DNA of 64,000 nucleotides from Pseudomonas sp. Bout1 (GCF_034314165.1 NZ_JAVIWK010000001.1:5223001-5287000), one strand, 5' to 3'; positions 7,852 to 17,890 are shown, counted from the first letter of the stretch. Program-made: numbers and translations. The notes: generated by a model from the letters alone, not told the origin.

Positions 7852-8748
7852 TTATTGGGCGGTGCGTGCCCGCAATCGCGGCATCACAAAATCCAGAAAC
7901 GCCCGCAGCTTCAGCGGCAATGGCGACTGCCCTTTGTGCACCAGGCTAATGGGCAGCGGCGCCGACTCATACGCCTCAAGCACCACCGCCAGTGCCTCTT
8001 CCCGCACCGCATCCGCCACCTGATACGACAGCACCCGAATCACCCCAACCCCCAATGTCGCCGCCGCAATCGCCGCTTCCGCGGTGTTGACCGACAACCG
8101 CGAGTGCACCGGCACCGAGACCCCGGTTTTACCCGCGCCAAATCCCCAAGCCCCTTGCGACGCCAGCACTTCAAAGGTGATGCAGTCATGCCCTGCCAAG
8201 TCCTGAGGTTCAGCCGGTACACCGCGAGCGGCCAGGTACGCCGGGCTGGCACACACCACGCGCCGCACCGCGCCCACTTGCATGGCCTTGAGCGAGCTGT
8301 CGGGCAGTTCGCCAATCCGCACGGCCACATCGCAATGCTCTTCCATCAGGTGCACGACGCGGTCGGTGAGGATCAGGTTGATGTCGATCTGCGGGTACTG
8401 CGCGAGGAATTCCGCCACCACCGGCACGATGTGCAGCCGCCCGAAGACCACGGGCGCGGTGACCACCAACTCGCCCCGGGGCTCGGAATATTCGCCGGTA
8501 GCGGCGCGCTCGGCCTCGCTGATGTCTTCAAGGATGCGCCGGCACGCCGCCAGGTAGGAGCCACCCGCATCGGTCAACGACAATTGGCGCGTGGTCCGGT
8601 GCAAAAGGCGGGTTTTCAAGTGCGTCTCAAGCTCGGCCATCTTGCGGCTGACACTGGCCAGCGGCATGTCGAGGCGCCGCGCTGCAGCCGTCAGGCTGCC
8701 CGCATCAACCACGGCAACGAAGATGGACATGGATTCAAGGCGGTTCAT
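7852..8748 (-). CDS. LysR-family transcriptional regulator
   Basis: A 298-residue LysR-type regulator. An N-terminal winged helix-turn-helix (residues 1-60, GSLTAAARRLDMPLASVSRKMAEL) is followed by a substrate-binding-like effector domain from about residue 90. It belongs to the CrgA/AphB-like subgroup by its opening MNRLESMSIFVAVVDAGS. It is divergent from the MFS exporter gene at 8869, with a 120-base shared intergenic region, so it probably controls that exporter. The ligand is unknown. Confidence 0.92.
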   Translation of the reverse strand: MNRLESMSIFVAVVDAGSLTAAARRLDMPLASVSRKMAELETHLKTRLLHRTTRQLSLTDAGGSYLAACRRILEDISEAERAATGEYSEPRGELVVTAPVVFGRLHIVPVVAEFLAQYPQIDINLILTDRVVHLMEEHCDVAVRIGELPDSSLKAMQVGAVRRVVCASPAYLAARGVPAEPQDLAGHDCITFEVLASQGAWGFGAGKTGVSVPVHSRLSVNTAEAAIAAATLGVGVIRVLSYQVADAVREEALAVVLEAYESAPLPISLVHKGQSPLPLKLRAFLDFVMPRLRARTAQ

Positions 8749-8765
8749 GGCAACCTATCAAATTC

Positions 8766-8781
8766 TGGAAGGATGATTCCA
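8766..8781. promoter_or_regulatory. Possible LysR operator in the divergent intergenic region
   Basis: The inverted repeat TGGAA-N6-TTCCA lies 18 bases upstream of the LysR start codon and 88 bases upstream of the MFS start. Such short dyads are common LysR sites, but this is a pattern match only. Confidence 0.3.
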
Positions 8782-8868
8782 AATCCTAGGGGATTATCCT
8801 GCCAAGCGCGAGTGCGTAACGTTGGCCACTCATCTCCTTCCCGGAGATCTGCATTGAAGGAGAGCGCC

Positions 8869-10083
8869 GTGAGTGGCCTGCCGATGACATCCGAACCTTC
8901 CACAGCACCTGCGGTTGCGCCGCGCGGCAAGATCATCATGATGGCGGTGATCGCCGGCGCGGTGATTACCAATATTTACTGCACCCAGCCGATCCTGCCG
9001 CTGATCGCTTCGGACATGGGCGTGGACGTGACCACCGTCGACCTGGTGGCCGGTTCCGCCCTGCTGGGGTTTGCCACCGGCTTGGCGTTGCTGCTGCCGA
9101 TGGGCGACCGCTTTGACCGGCGCAAGCTGGTGCTGGGGCAGATCGCGCTGGCGTTCTGTTTCGCCCTCGCGGCCGCGTTTTCACCAAGTATCTTGGCGTT
9201 GATCGGGGCGTCATTCGGCTTGGGGATTGTGAGCTGTGTACCGCAGCAACTGGTGCCGTTTGCGGCGGTGATGTCGCAGCCCCATGAGCGAGGGCGCAAT
9301 GTGGGGACAGTGGTCAGCGGGATCATGGTGGGGATTCTGCTCGGGCGCACTATCGCCGGTGTAGTCGGTGAGGCTTATGGCTGGCGGGCGGTGTACGCGA
9401 TGGAAGCGGCCTTCATGATTCCGGTGTGGATCGCTGCGGCCAAGCTGCTGCCACGGGGCGTGCCTAGCACCAACCTGTCTTACCCTCGCCTGCTGGCCTC
9501 GCTGTGGCCGCTGATGCGCGATAACAGCCCGATTCGCCAATCGATGATGGTGCAGGCGTTGTTGTGGGCTTGCTTCAATGCGTTTTGGGTGAATCTGGCG
9601 GCACTGTTGGCTCATGGGCCATGGCAATTGGGCAGCGCCTGGGCCGGTGGTTTCGGGATTATTGGTGCAGCTGGTGCGCTGGCCGCTTCGCTGGGTGGCC
9701 AGGCGGCGGACCGCATGGGTTCACGCACAGTGATTGGCGCCAGTATCGGCACCGTGACCGTGGCCTATCTGATGCTGGCGGGTGCCGAGACATCGCTTGT
9801 CTTGCTGGTGCTGGGGGTGATTGTGCTGGATATCGGCGTGCAGGCGGGGCTGGTATCTAACCAGACGCGAGCGTTTGCGGTGGACCCGAAAGCCCAGGGG
9901 CGCATCAACAGCCTGTACATGACCGCAACGTTTTTTGGCGGCGCGGTGGGTGCCACGGTCAGTGGCTGGTTGATGACGCGGCTGGGCTGGTCGGGGATTG
10001 TCGAGTTTGGTGTGGCGCTGGGGGTGATTGCTGGCGTGATCCATTGGCTGAGTGCGCCGCATCGGGCGCAAGCACGAGCGTAA
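8869..10083 (+). CDS. MFS transporter (DHA1-type exporter)
   Basis: Major facilitator superfamily protein of 404 residues with about 12 membrane helices. The conserved loop-2 motif appears as MGDRFDRRKLVLG. I start at the GTG at 8869, six bases after AAGGAG at 8857-8862. An in-frame ATG follows five codons later, but the long open frame further upstream is antisense to the LysR gene and is not coding. It is probably an efflux pump for a small molecule, regulated by the divergent LysR protein. The substrate is unknown. Confidence 0.92.
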   Translation: MSGLPMTSEPSTAPAVAPRGKIIMMAVIAGAVITNIYCTQPILPLIASDMGVDVTTVDLVAGSALLGFATGLALLLPMGDRFDRRKLVLGQIALAFCFALAAAFSPSILALIGASFGLGIVSCVPQQLVPFAAVMSQPHERGRNVGTVVSGIMVGILLGRTIAGVVGEAYGWRAVYAMEAAFMIPVWIAAAKLLPRGVPSTNLSYPRLLASLWPLMRDNSPIRQSMMVQALLWACFNAFWVNLAALLAHGPWQLGSAWAGGFGIIGAAGALAASLGGQAADRMGSRTVIGASIGTVTVAYLMLAGAETSLVLLVLGVIVLDIGVQAGLVSNQTRAFAVDPKAQGRINSLYMTATFFGGAVGATVSGWLMTRLGWSGIVEFGVALGVIAGVIHWLSAPHRAQARA

Positions 10084-10154
10084 GGCTGAACCAACACAGT
10101 AAAAGAATGGCGCGCAGCCAATGGCCTTCCGGGTTTCAAGGACAACTGATGTTC

Positions 10155-10228
10155 TACCTGCGGGAGCCTGGCTTGCCCGCGATGGCGGTGTGTCAGGGGG
10201 GATGCGCGACTGACACATCGCCATCGCA
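10155..10228. repeat. REP palindrome pair (imperfect)
   Basis: A REP core GGGAGCCTGGCTTGCCCGCG is followed by GATGGCGGTGTGTCA, with an inverted relative TGACACATCGCCATC ending near 10228. It belongs to the same class as the phnD/phnE copy but the right arm is eroded. It lies in the 451-base gene-free stretch 10084-10534. Confidence 0.65.
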
Positions 10229-10270
10229 GCATAGGTGCTACACAAATCTTGCAAGCAGACCAAAGTCCTT

Positions 10271-10403
10271 TGTGGTGAGCGGGCTTGCCCCGCGTTGGGC
10301 TGCGAAGCAGCCCTAAAACCAGGCGCCGCACTTCGCCTGATACTCTGCGGCGCCTTATTGGGGCTGCTTCGCAGCCCAACGCGGGGCAAGCCCGCTCACC
10401 ACA
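10271..10403. repeat. Large REP palindrome with 43-bp perfect arms
   Basis: Arms 10271-10313 and 10361-10403 are perfect inverted copies containing GTGAGCGGGCTTGCCCCGCG and GGGCTGCGAAGCAGCCC. The centre holds another perfect stem, GGCGCCGCA/TGCGGCGCC (10322-10330 and 10346-10354). The whole element can fold into one long hairpin or cruciform. Apart from REP DNA and the terminator at 10506, the stretch 10084-10534 shows no gene. Confidence 0.85.
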
Positions 10404-10505
10404 GGGGTACTGGGCAATCCTGGGAAAATGTGTGGGTACACACAGCTATCACAGGCAAGCCCACTGTTGTGCCTTGTTGTGGGGTAGGCCGTATTCCACA
10501 GCCAT

Positions 10506-10537
10506 GAAAAAGGCGACCCGAAGGTCGCCTTTTTTTA
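10506..10537. terminator. Bidirectional rho-independent terminator
   Basis: The perfect stem GGCGACC/GGTCGCC with a CGAA loop is flanked by A5 on the left and T7 on the right, so it can stop transcription from either side. It directly abuts the lipoprotein stop codon. Confidence 0.85.
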
Positions 10538-10927
10538 TTGCGCGTACTGCTTGCTCAACCCCGGCGGTACGCCATGGATATCGGTCTCTTCCCACGGCCC
10601 GTTGGGGCTGATGGAGCGGCTCCAGCCGTTGCTCCAGCGGTAGTAGGTGCGCTGGCGGTAAAACGTATCGTCCTGCTCGTCCAGCACGTACACCTGCATC
10701 TTGCCGTCCCAATGGCTCGCCGCACCTGGCGGCGGTGCGAAGGTCGGTGAAGAGCTAGGCACCGGTTTCGACGGCTTGATCACTGGCCCGGAAGGCTGGG
10801 TGCTCGGCTGGGTCGACGGCCCGGTGGGCGGGATGGTCGGCCCGGTAGGCGACGCAGGCCGCTGAACCGCACAAGCACTCAACCCCAGTACCAGGCAGAG
10901 CAGGGTGATACGCGCGATGGCGGTCAT
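10535..10927 (-). CDS. Small putative lipoprotein, proline-rich
   Basis: A 130-residue protein with a lipoprotein signal: a hydrophobic stretch ending in LSAC, so Cys19 would be lipidated. It is followed by a Pro/Ser/Thr-rich linker (residues 22-60) and a C-terminal region with many aromatics (WDGKMQVYVLDEQDDTFYRQRTYYRWSNGW is the core, given here as its key span). I use the ATG at 10927 because GAGGA is correctly spaced there, whereas the ATG at 10933 touches the ribosome site. Function unknown. It lies just downstream of ccmI with a 15-base gap, possibly cotranscribed with the ccm operon. Confidence 0.75.
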   Translation of the reverse strand: MTAIARITLLCLVLGLSACAVQRPASPTGPTIPPTGPSTQPSTQPSGPVIKPSKPVPSSSPTFAPPPGAASHWDGKMQVYVLDEQDDTFYRQRTYYRWSNGWSRSISPNGPWEETDIHGVPPGLSKQYAQ

Positions 10928-10942
10928 GGGCATTTCCTCGAA

Positions 10943-12136
10943 TTAGTGGTCCGGACTGTCAATGGTCAGCTGCTGCAGCGCAGTAGTGCTGCTGGCCAGC
11001 GGTTGGCTGCGGCCGATCCACTCGCCAGCTGTCGGAACACCTGCCCGGGATATGCGCGCAACCAGTTGGACTTCGGGAAAGTTGGACAGTTTCAACTGCG
11101 GCATCATCGCATCAGAATCACCCAGTTCGACGGTGATCGGCAGGTCGGCCACAGTCACGCGCTTGGCGGCCAACGGCGCCGGCGGGCCTTTCACGGCACG
11201 GGCGAAGATGAACACGCTGTCGGTCGGCAAGGCCTTGGCCTTCACATCGGCAGCAAGGTCGACGCGAACTTGCATCTGTTTTTGTGCCTTCACGGGCGCC
11301 ACGCTACCGCCGCTCTCTTTGAGCTTCTCGGCGGCGCGGTCGATCCCGCCTTGCAGCGCGGCACGGGAGTTGTCTTCCGGCGGCAGTTGCGCCAGCAGGC
11401 GGTTCCAGTAGTCGATCGCTTCCTGGTAACGCTGGCCTTCAAAGGCTGCGATACCCAGCAGGCCGAGGCTGGTGACTTCTTTCGGGTCGAGCTTCAGCGC
11501 TTCGTCGGTCAAGGCCTGGACCTTGGGCGACCACTGTTTGTTGTCGGCAAAGTACTGCGCCTGGGCCCACTGGCCGAGCAACTCAGGCTGGCGACCGGCC
11601 AAGGCCACGGTGCGCTCGAAGACTTTGGCCGCATCGGCCGAACGGTCCTGGGCCATGTAGGCGCGACCGAGGAAGTACAAGCCTTCCGGCGAATCCGGTT
11701 GGGCCGCTGCTGCACGCTCCAAGCGGCGGGTCATGTCTTCCATGGACACCGGCGGCTGGGAGAATTCGCGAGTCAGTTCGACCTTGTCGCTGGCCCCGTA
11801 ATGCAGGTACAGCACCACGCCCAGCACTGGCACCAGAAAGGCTGCGAGCAAGGGCAACGGTTTGCCGAGGCGCGACTCACGAGGCTTTTCCACACCTTCG
11901 GTATCGGCCAGCAACTCACGTGCCGCTTCAGCGCGGCCGCTGTCCAGTTGCGCCGCATCCAGCACGCCTTCGGACTGCTGGGTTTGCAGTTCTGCCACGC
12001 GTTCTTGATACAGCGCCACGTTCAGCGCGGTGCGATCCTCTTCACGCTGGGCGCGGCGGCCGCGTAATACCGGGATCAGCAGGAAACTCAAGGCAATCAG
12101 AAGCAGCAGACCGGCTGCGAGCCAGAAATCAATCAT
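10943..12136 (-). CDS. ccmI: CcmI (CycH), apocytochrome c chaperone
   Basis: Membrane-anchored chaperone that delivers apocytochrome c to the heme ligation complex CcmF-CcmH. Of 397 residues, the N-terminal part has two membrane helices ([20 protein letters not shown] and, near residue 100, [17 protein letters not shown]). The C-terminal periplasmic part has TPR-like helices ([20 protein letters not shown]). The ATG at 12136 overlaps the ccmH stop by 8 bases and gives the usual MIDFWLAA start. Confidence 0.93.
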   Translation of the reverse strand: MIDFWLAAGLLLLIALSFLLIPVLRGRRAQREEDRTALNVALYQERVAELQTQQSEGVLDAAQLDSGRAEAARELLADTEGVEKPRESRLGKPLPLLAAFLVPVLGVVLYLHYGASDKVELTREFSQPPVSMEDMTRRLERAAAAQPDSPEGLYFLGRAYMAQDRSADAAKVFERTVALAGRQPELLGQWAQAQYFADNKQWSPKVQALTDEALKLDPKEVTSLGLLGIAAFEGQRYQEAIDYWNRLLAQLPPEDNSRAALQGGIDRAAEKLKESGGSVAPVKAQKQMQVRVDLAADVKAKALPTDSVFIFARAVKGPPAPLAAKRVTVADLPITVELGDSDAMMPQLKLSNFPEVQLVARISRAGVPTAGEWIGRSQPLASSTTALQQLTIDSPDH

Positions 12137-12602
12137 CAGTTTTTTTGTCCAGCAGTTGGTCGAGGCGTTGACGCTCATCGACGGAAAGCGAATCCGAGCC
12201 ATCGGCCGGGGCGACACGCCGGCGGCGCACAATCACCGCCATCACCACCACTCCCGCGAGCAACAGCCCGGCGGGGCCGAACCACAGCAGCGCGGTCTTG
12301 CCGGTAAGCGCCGGTTTGTAGCGCACAAAATCACCGTAGCGATCGACCATGAAGTCGATGATCTGCTGATTGTCCTTGCCCTCGCCGAGCATGCGGAAGA
12401 TCTCTTTGCGCAGGTCGGCGGCGATCGGCGCGTTGGAGTCGGCGATGTCCTGGTTCTGGCATTTGGGGCAGCGCAGTTCCTTGGTCAGCTCGCGAAAACG
12501 CTCGCGGTCACCGTCCTTGGCAAATTCGTAGGTGTCGATGGCCGCGTGAGCCACACCGACCATGCTCAAGCCCAATACAGCGGCGGCTAACCAACGCTTC
12601 AT
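12129..12602 (-). CDS. ccmH: CcmH (CycL), apocytochrome c thiol oxidoreductase
   Basis: Periplasmic-facing thioredoxin-like reductase for apocytochrome c cysteines. A signal peptide ends at AHA (residues 18-20), the redox motif LRCPKCQNQ places Cys45 and Cys48, and a C-terminal membrane helix ([21 protein letters not shown]) anchors the 157-residue protein. This is the short CcmH type; the TPR part is encoded separately as CcmI. It overlaps ccmG by four bases and ccmI by eight. Confidence 0.95.
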   Translation of the reverse strand: MKRWLAAAVLGLSMVGVAHAAIDTYEFAKDGDRERFRELTKELRCPKCQNQDIADSNAPIAADLRKEIFRMLGEGKDNQQIIDFMVDRYGDFVRYKPALTGKTALLWFGPAGLLLAGVVVMAVIVRRRRVAPADGSDSLSVDERQRLDQLLDKKTDD

Positions 12603-13135
12603 GGCTTGGCCTCATCCACCAGCGCCTGGTACTTGGCGGCCAGTTGCTCGCGCCACACCACTTCGTCGATCACACCCACGTACTTGTCGCGGATCACGCC
12701 CTTGGCGTCGATAAAGAAGGTTTCCGGGGCGCCGTATACGCCAAGGTTCAACCCGAGGTTGCCGTCTTCGTCGCGGATATCCAGCTGGTAGGGGTTGTGG
12801 AACTCGGCCAGCCACTTCAAGGCGGCAGCATTGTCGTCCTTGTAGTTGATGCCGTAGATCACCACGCCGTTTTCGGCCAGCTTGTTCAGCACGGGGTGCT
12901 CGACGCGGCATGAAATACACCAGGTGCCCCACACGTTGACCAATGCCGGTTTGCCCAGCAGATCAGCCTGGGTCAGGGTCTTGTCGCCCTGCACGGTCGG
13001 CAGGGAGAACGCCGGGAATGGCTTGCCGATCATGGCCGACGGCAGCTCGGCAGGGTCCAGGTACAGGCCGCGATACAAGAACACCGCCACCACCAGAAAC
13101 GCCGCCAGCGGTAACACCATCAACCAACGCTTCAT
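12599..13135 (-). CDS. ccmG: CcmG (DsbE), thiol:disulfide interchange protein
   Basis: Membrane-anchored periplasmic thioredoxin that keeps apocytochrome c or CcmH reduced. The 178 residues start with one membrane anchor (WLMVLPLAAFLVVAVFLY). The active site WGTWCISCRVEHP places Cys73 and Cys76, and the cis-proline region is YGAPETFFID. It is coupled to ccmF and ccmH by four-base overlaps. Confidence 0.96.
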   Translation of the reverse strand: MKRWLMVLPLAAFLVVAVFLYRGLYLDPAELPSAMIGKPFPAFSLPTVQGDKTLTQADLLGKPALVNVWGTWCISCRVEHPVLNKLAENGVVIYGINYKDDNAAALKWLAEFHNPYQLDIRDEDGNLGLNLGVYGAPETFFIDAKGVIRDKYVGVIDEVVWREQLAAKYQALVDEAKP

Positions 13136-15120
13136 ACTGGCGCTCCTTGCAGGCCGAGGGCTTCACGCACCCGGCTCTTGACCTTGACCCGGTAACGCCG
13201 GTCTGTCGCTGCCAGCAAACCACCGAAACCGGTGAGCAAGCCGCCGAACCAGATCCAGCGCACAAACGGTTTGACGTGCACCCGCACGGCCCAGGCGCCA
13301 TCGCCCAGCGGTTCACCCAGGGCAACGTAGAGGTCGCGGGTGAAACCGGCGTCGATCCCGGCTTCGGTCATCATCGAACTTTGCACGGTGTACAGGCGTT
13401 TTTCCGGGTGCAGCAGGGCCACTTCCTTGCCGTTGCGCACCACGCGTACGGTGCCTTTGTCGGAGGTGAAGTTGGGGCCTTCAAAGTGCTTGGCGCCTTC
13501 GAAAATGAAGTGGTAACCGGCCAGGTCCATGGACTCGCCCGGGGCCAAACGCAGGTCGCGCTCGGCGCTGTTCTGGCTGGACAACACCACGCCCAGGGCG
13601 CACACGGCGATGCCGATATGCGCGACCTGCATGCCCCAGTAGCTGCGGGTCATGCTCGGCAGGCCCTTGATCAGGCCTTTGTGGCGGGTCTTGTCGATCA
13701 GGTCGCGTACACCGGCCAGCAATACCCAGGCCGCGAGCATGAAGGTGGCGAGCACGGCCCAGTTGAAGTCGCCGTAGGCAATACCGGCGATCACCGCCAA
13801 TGCGGCGCTGCCGAGCAGTACCGGCGCGAGCATGCCCACCAGCCATTTCACCGGGGTGTCTTTCCAGCGCACCAATACGCCGACCGCCATCACCACCATC
13901 AGCAGCGCCATCAACGGAATGAACAGTGCGTTGAAATACGGCGGGCCGACGGACAGTTTGGCGCCGCTCAGGGCATCCAGCGCCAGCGGGTACAGGGTAC
14001 CGAGAAGGATCATCGAAGCCGCCACCACCAGCACCAGGTTATTACCCAGCAACAGGGTTTCCCGCGACCAGAGGTTGAAGCCGACGTGGCTCTTGACCAC
14101 TGGCGCGCGCAAGGCAAACAACGTCAGCGAGCCGCCGACCACGAACAGCAGGAAGATCAGGATGAACACGCCACGCTCCGGGTCGGAGGCAAACGCGTGA
14201 ACCGACGTGAGTACGCCGGAACGCACCAGGAAGGTACCCAGCAGGCTCAGGGAAAACGCGGCGATGGCCAGCAACACGGTCCAGCTTTTGAACACGCCAC
14301 GTTTTTCAGTGACCGCCAGCGAGTGAATCAGCGCCGTACCCACCAGCCAGGGCATGAAGGAGGCGTTTTCCACCGGGTCCCAGAACCACCAGCCGCCCCA
14401 GCCAAGTTCGTAGTAGGCCCACCACGAGCCCAGGGTGATGCCGATGCCGAGGAACGCCCAGGCGACGATGGTCCAGGGCCGCGACCAGCGCGCCCAGGCC
14501 GCATCCAGGCGCCCGCCGAGCAAGGCGGCGATGGCGAAGGCGAAGGCCACCGAGAAACCGACATAGCCCATGTAGAGCATCGGCGGGTGCACGATCAGCC
14601 CAATGTCTTGCAGCAGCGGGTTGAGGTCGTGCCCATCTACCGGGATCTGCGGCAGGATGCGGGTGAACGGGTTGGAGGTCATGATCAAAAACAGCAGGAA
14701 GCCGATGCTGATCATGCCCATCACCGCCAGCACCCGGGCCAGCATCACTTGCGGCAACTGGCGGGAGAAGATCGAGACGGCAAAGGTCCAGCCGCCGAGG
14801 ATCAACGCCCACAGCAGCAACGAGCCTTCGTGGGCGCCCCACACGGCGCTGAATTTGTAGTACCAGGGCAAGGCGCTGTTGGAGTTGTTGGCCACATAGG
14901 CGACGGAAAAGTCGTCGGTCATAAAGGCGTAGGTCAGGCAGCCGAAGGCGAACACCAAAAACGCGAACTGGCCCCAGGCGGCCGGCTGGGCCAGGCTCAT
15001 CCACAGGCGGTCACCGCGCCAGGCGCCCAGCAATGGGACCACGGCCTGGACGATGGCAAAGCACAGGGCGAGGATCATCGCCAACTGGCCAAGCTCCGGA
15101 ATAAACAGTGCGGACGTCAT
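13132..15120 (-). CDS. ccmF: CcmF, cytochrome c heme ligation protein
   Basis: Large integral membrane protein (662 residues, many helices) that attaches heme to apocytochrome c together with CcmH and CcmI. The tryptophan-rich WWD signature is present as GWGGWWFWDPVENASFMPW, and conserved histidines lie in membrane loops (WGAHEGSLLLW, LIVHPPMLYMGY). It follows ccmE by three bases. A long open reading frame on the opposite strand here is a codon-bias shadow. Confidence 0.97.
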   Translation of the reverse strand: MTSALFIPELGQLAMILALCFAIVQAVVPLLGAWRGDRLWMSLAQPAAWGQFAFLVFAFGCLTYAFMTDDFSVAYVANNSNSALPWYYKFSAVWGAHEGSLLLWALILGGWTFAVSIFSRQLPQVMLARVLAVMGMISIGFLLFLIMTSNPFTRILPQIPVDGHDLNPLLQDIGLIVHPPMLYMGYVGFSVAFAFAIAALLGGRLDAAWARWSRPWTIVAWAFLGIGITLGSWWAYYELGWGGWWFWDPVENASFMPWLVGTALIHSLAVTEKRGVFKSWTVLLAIAAFSLSLLGTFLVRSGVLTSVHAFASDPERGVFILIFLLFVVGGSLTLFALRAPVVKSHVGFNLWSRETLLLGNNLVLVVAASMILLGTLYPLALDALSGAKLSVGPPYFNALFIPLMALLMVVMAVGVLVRWKDTPVKWLVGMLAPVLLGSAALAVIAGIAYGDFNWAVLATFMLAAWVLLAGVRDLIDKTRHKGLIKGLPSMTRSYWGMQVAHIGIAVCALGVVLSSQNSAERDLRLAPGESMDLAGYHFIFEGAKHFEGPNFTSDKGTVRVVRNGKEVALLHPEKRLYTVQSSMMTEAGIDAGFTRDLYVALGEPLGDGAWAVRVHVKPFVRWIWFGGLLTGFGGLLAATDRRYRVKVKSRVREALGLQGAPV

Positions 15121-15123
15121 GAC

Positions 15124-15579
15124 TTAGCCCTCCTTGGCGGGGGTCGGGGCGGATTGGCCGCTGTCTTTGAGGGCCTTGGTGACTTCCGGCGGCATGTATT
15201 TTTCATCGTGCTTGGCCAGCACTTCATCGGCCACCACCACGCCGTCGGCGTTGAGCTTGCCGAGGGCGACGATGCCCTGCCCTTCGCGGAACAGGTCCGG
15301 GAGGATGCCGCGGTAGGTGATGGTCACGGACTTGTTGAAGTCGGTGACGATGAATTTGACGTCCAGCGAATCGCCGGAACGTTGCAGCGAGCCTTTCTCG
15401 ACCATGCCACCGGCACGAATTCGCGTGTCCAGCGGCGCTTCGCCGTTGGCGATTTGGGTCGGGGTGTAGAACAGGTTGATGTTCTCCCGCAGGGCGCTCA
15501 AGGCCAGGGTCACGGCAATGCCGACACCGGCCATGATGGCCAGGATGATCAACAGACGCTTTCTACGCAGCGGATTCAC
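15124..15579 (-). CDS. ccmE: CcmE, periplasmic heme chaperone
   Basis: Binds heme covalently through a histidine and hands it to CcmF. The 151-residue protein has an N-terminal membrane anchor (residues 8-30) and the heme-binding motif [14 protein letters not shown] with His124 and Tyr128. The beta-barrel region [11 protein letters not shown] is typical. It overlaps ccmD by four bases. Confidence 0.97.
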   Translation of the reverse strand: MNPLRRKRLLIILAIMAGVGIAVTLALSALRENINLFYTPTQIANGEAPLDTRIRAGGMVEKGSLQRSGDSLDVKFIVTDFNKSVTITYRGILPDLFREGQGIVALGKLNADGVVVADEVLAKHDEKYMPPEVTKALKDSGQSAPTPAKEG

Positions 15580-15752
15580 TTTTCGGTCTCCCGGCGCAAA
15601 CGACGCGCCTCTTGTTGCAGGTAACGCTTGCGGGCCAGGATCGGCGCGACGACGTTGAGGGCCAGCACCGCCAGGCAGATGCCATAGGCCGTCCAGACGT
15701 ACAGGGCATGATGGCCCATGGCGAGAAAATCACTGAAAGAGTTGAAGCTCAT
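15576..15752 (-). CDS. ccmD: CcmD, heme exporter accessory protein
   Basis: Short membrane protein of 58 residues that helps release holo-CcmE from the CcmABC complex. One membrane helix ([22 protein letters not shown]) is followed by a basic tail ([15 protein letters not shown]). I take the ATG at 15752 ([20 protein letters not shown]), which overlaps the ccmC stop as ATGA. Upstream extension would run into ccmC and looks non-coding. Confidence 0.92.
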   Translation of the reverse strand: MSFNSFSDFLAMGHHALYVWTAYGICLAVLALNVVAPILARKRYLQQEARRLRRETEK

Positions 15753-16504
15753 CCACGGGCTCCCAGGCTGTTTTGCACTTCGGCCTTGACCCAACTGGTG
15801 CGGGCTTCACGCTTGAGCACTTCGAGGCGCATGCGCAGCAGCAGCACGGCACCGAAGAAACAGTAGAACCCCAGCACCATCAGCAGCAGCGGCGCCCACA
15901 TTTCCACGGGCATCGCCGGCTTTTCGGTAAGGGTAAAGGTGGCGCCCTGGTGCAGGGTGCTCCACCACTCCACCGAGTATTTGATGATCGGGATGTTGAT
16001 CACGCCGACAATCGCCAGCACCGCGCAGGCCTTGGCGGCGCTGTCACGATTACTGATGGCGTTGCCCAGCGCAATAAGACCGAAGTACAGGAACAGCAGG
16101 ATCAGCATCGACGTTAGTCGCGCGTCCCACACCCACCACGAACCCCAGGTCGGCTTGCCCCAGATCGCGCCGGTGACCAGCGCCACGGCGGTCATCCAGG
16201 CGCCGATGGGCGCGGCACATTGCAGGGCAACGTCCGCCAGCTTCATCTTCCACACCAGGCCGACAATGCCGCACACCGCCAGCATCACGTAGCAGGACTG
16301 TGCCAGCATCGCAGCGGGAACGTGGATGTAGATGATGCGAAAGCTGTTGCCTTGCTGGTAGTCCGGCGGCGCGAAGGCCAGGCCCCAGACCAGGCCGATG
16401 CCGATCAGCAATACAGCGGCGATGCTCAACCACGGCAGCAGTTTGCCACTGATGCCGTAAAACCATTTGGGCGAGCCGAGCTTGTGAAACCAGGTCCAGT
16501 TCAT
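15749..16504 (-). CDS. ccmC: CcmC, heme delivery protein to CcmE
   Basis: Integral membrane protein (251 residues, six helices) that loads heme onto CcmE. It has the tryptophan-rich motif [13 protein letters not shown] and flanking histidines ([10 protein letters not shown] and ALHQGA-like STLHQGATF). It begins [16 protein letters not shown]. There is an 85-base gap to ccmB upstream and four-base coupling to ccmD downstream. Confidence 0.96.
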   Translation of the reverse strand: MNWTWFHKLGSPKWFYGISGKLLPWLSIAAVLLIGIGLVWGLAFAPPDYQQGNSFRIIYIHVPAAMLAQSCYVMLAVCGIVGLVWKMKLADVALQCAAPIGAWMTAVALVTGAIWGKPTWGSWWVWDARLTSMLILLFLYFGLIALGNAISNRDSAAKACAVLAIVGVINIPIIKYSVEWWSTLHQGATFTLTEKPAMPVEMWAPLLLMVLGFYCFFGAVLLLRMRLEVLKREARTSWVKAEVQNSLGARG

Positions 16505-16589
16505 GCTGTTTCCATCACGGTTGCTGCTCGTCGTTGCGAGCAGCCTAGGGTCTTTACTGATTAAGGTTATAACGCTTAACCAGACCTCA

Positions 16590-17258
16590 TTATTCGCCGA
16601 CGCTGATCTTCAGGCCAGCCGCTATAGCAAAGGGTGTCAGGGTTACTGCCAGGGCGGCCAGGCTGCCAAGCCACAACAGGTAACCGGTCGCCGGCATGCC
16701 CTGAAGCGCGGCTTGCAGAGCGCCGCTGCCCAGGATCAACACCGGGATATACAAAGGTAAAATCAGCAGGGCCAACAACAGGCCACCGCGTTTCAAACCG
16801 ACAGTCAGGGCCGCACCTACAGCGCCCAGTAAACTGAGAACCGGCGTGCCAAGCAACAGGGAAAGCAGCAACACCGGCAGGCACTCGGTGGGCAATCCCA
16901 GCATCATCGCCAACAGCGGCGCGAGCAATACCAGCGCCAGGCCGGAAAACGCCCAGTGTGCCAGTACCTTGGCCAGAACCAGAAGAGGCAGGGGGTGCGA
17001 CGAAAGGACCCACTGTTCAAGGGAACCGTCTTCGAAATCACTGCGAAACAGCCCGTCCAGCGAGAGCAGGACCGACAAAAGCGCCGCGACCCAGACCAGC
17101 CCCGGAGACAAGGTTTGCAACAGTTTAGTCTCGGGGCCGACCGCCAACGGGAACAGCGCGATCACGATCGCGAAGAACACCAGCGGGTTGGCCAGTTCGG
17201 CCGGGCGGCGACAGAGTAACCGTGCTTCGCGGGCGACCAACAGGGCAAATACACTCAT
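16590..17258 (-). CDS. ccmB: CcmB, heme exporter permease subunit
   Basis: Membrane subunit of the CcmAB ABC complex that releases holo-CcmE. The 222 residues have about six helices and the family segment [20 protein letters not shown] start at the ATG at 17258 ([22 protein letters not shown]), which overlaps the ccmA stop as ATGA; longer readings extend into ccmA. Confidence 0.95.
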   Translation of the reverse strand: MSVFALLVAREARLLCRRPAELANPLVFFAIVIALFPLAVGPETKLLQTLSPGLVWVAALLSVLLSLDGLFRSDFEDGSLEQWVLSSHPLPLLVLAKVLAHWAFSGLALVLLAPLLAMMLGLPTECLPVLLLSLLLGTPVLSLLGAVGAALTVGLKRGGLLLALLILPLYIPVLILGSGALQAALQGMPATGYLLWLGSLAALAVTLTPFAIAAGLKISVGE

Positions 17259-17890
17259 ACCGACCACCGGCCCAGGTCGAGGTCGCAGTAACCGGCGGGC
17301 ACGCGCGTCAACGTATGGTGAGTGGTAAGCAAGACCGTGCCGCCCTGTTCGCAATGGGCGGCCAGGTGTTCTTCAAGTTGGGCCACGCCTTGTTTGTCGA
17401 GGGCGGTAAAGGGTTCGTCGAGGATCCACAACGGCGGGCCGTCCAGGTACAGCCGGGCCAGGGCCACGCGGCGCTGCTGGCCGGCGGACAGGGTGTGGCA
17501 AGGGACGTCTTCGAAACCTTTCAGCCCGACGGCGGCCAAAGCCTGCCAGATCGCCTCGCGGCTTGCCGGGTGATGCAGGGCGCTGAGCCAGCTGAGGTTC
17601 TCCTCGGCGGTCAGCACATCCTTGATCCCGGCGGCGTGGCCGATCCAGATCAGGTTGCGCGCCAGCTCCGTGCGCTGCTCGCTCAACGGTTTGCCATTGA
17701 GCCTAACTTCGCCCGCCGTCGGCTGCATCAGGCCGGCCAGCAAGCGCAACAGGCTGGTCTTGCCGCTGCCGTTGGGGCCGCTGACCTGCACCATGTCGCC
17801 GCCCGCCAGACGCAGTTCGAGGTGTTCGAACAGCATCCGCAGGTCACGTTCACAAGCGAGCGCTACGGCTTCTAGAAGAGGGCTGGTCAA
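17255..17890 (-). CDS. ccmA: CcmA, heme exporter ATPase subunit
   Basis: ATPase of the CcmAB complex, 211 residues, first gene of the ccm operon. Walker [10 protein letters not shown] is at 38-46, the signature is LSAGQQRR at 134-141 (the Ala variant common in CcmA), Walker B is WILDEP at 155-160, and the H-loop is LLTTHH. The gene starts 198 bases from the divergent flagellar fliK-like gene. Confidence 0.96.
   Translation of the reverse strand: MTSPLLEAVALACERDLRMLFEHLELRLAGGDMVQVSGPNGSGKTSLLRLLAGLMQPTAGEVRLNGKPLSEQRTELARNLIWIGHAAGIKDVLTAEENLSWLSALHHPASREAIWQALAAVGLKGFEDVPCHTLSAGQQRRVALARLYLDGPPLWILDEPFTALDKQGVAQLEEHLAAHCEQGGTVLLTTHHTLTRVPAGYCDLDLGRWSV

Noticed and set aside
7849..8868. Upstream extension of the MFS gene to 7849
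   Set aside because: It overlaps the whole LysR gene on the other strand; a proper ribosome site and GTG at 8869 give a normal-length transporter.
12943..15624. Very long open frame (893 codons) on the plus strand through ccmF/ccmE
   Set aside because: It is antisense to convincing ccmF and ccmE genes with intact motifs; its product is His/Gln/Arg-rich without family features, as expected of a high-GC shadow frame.
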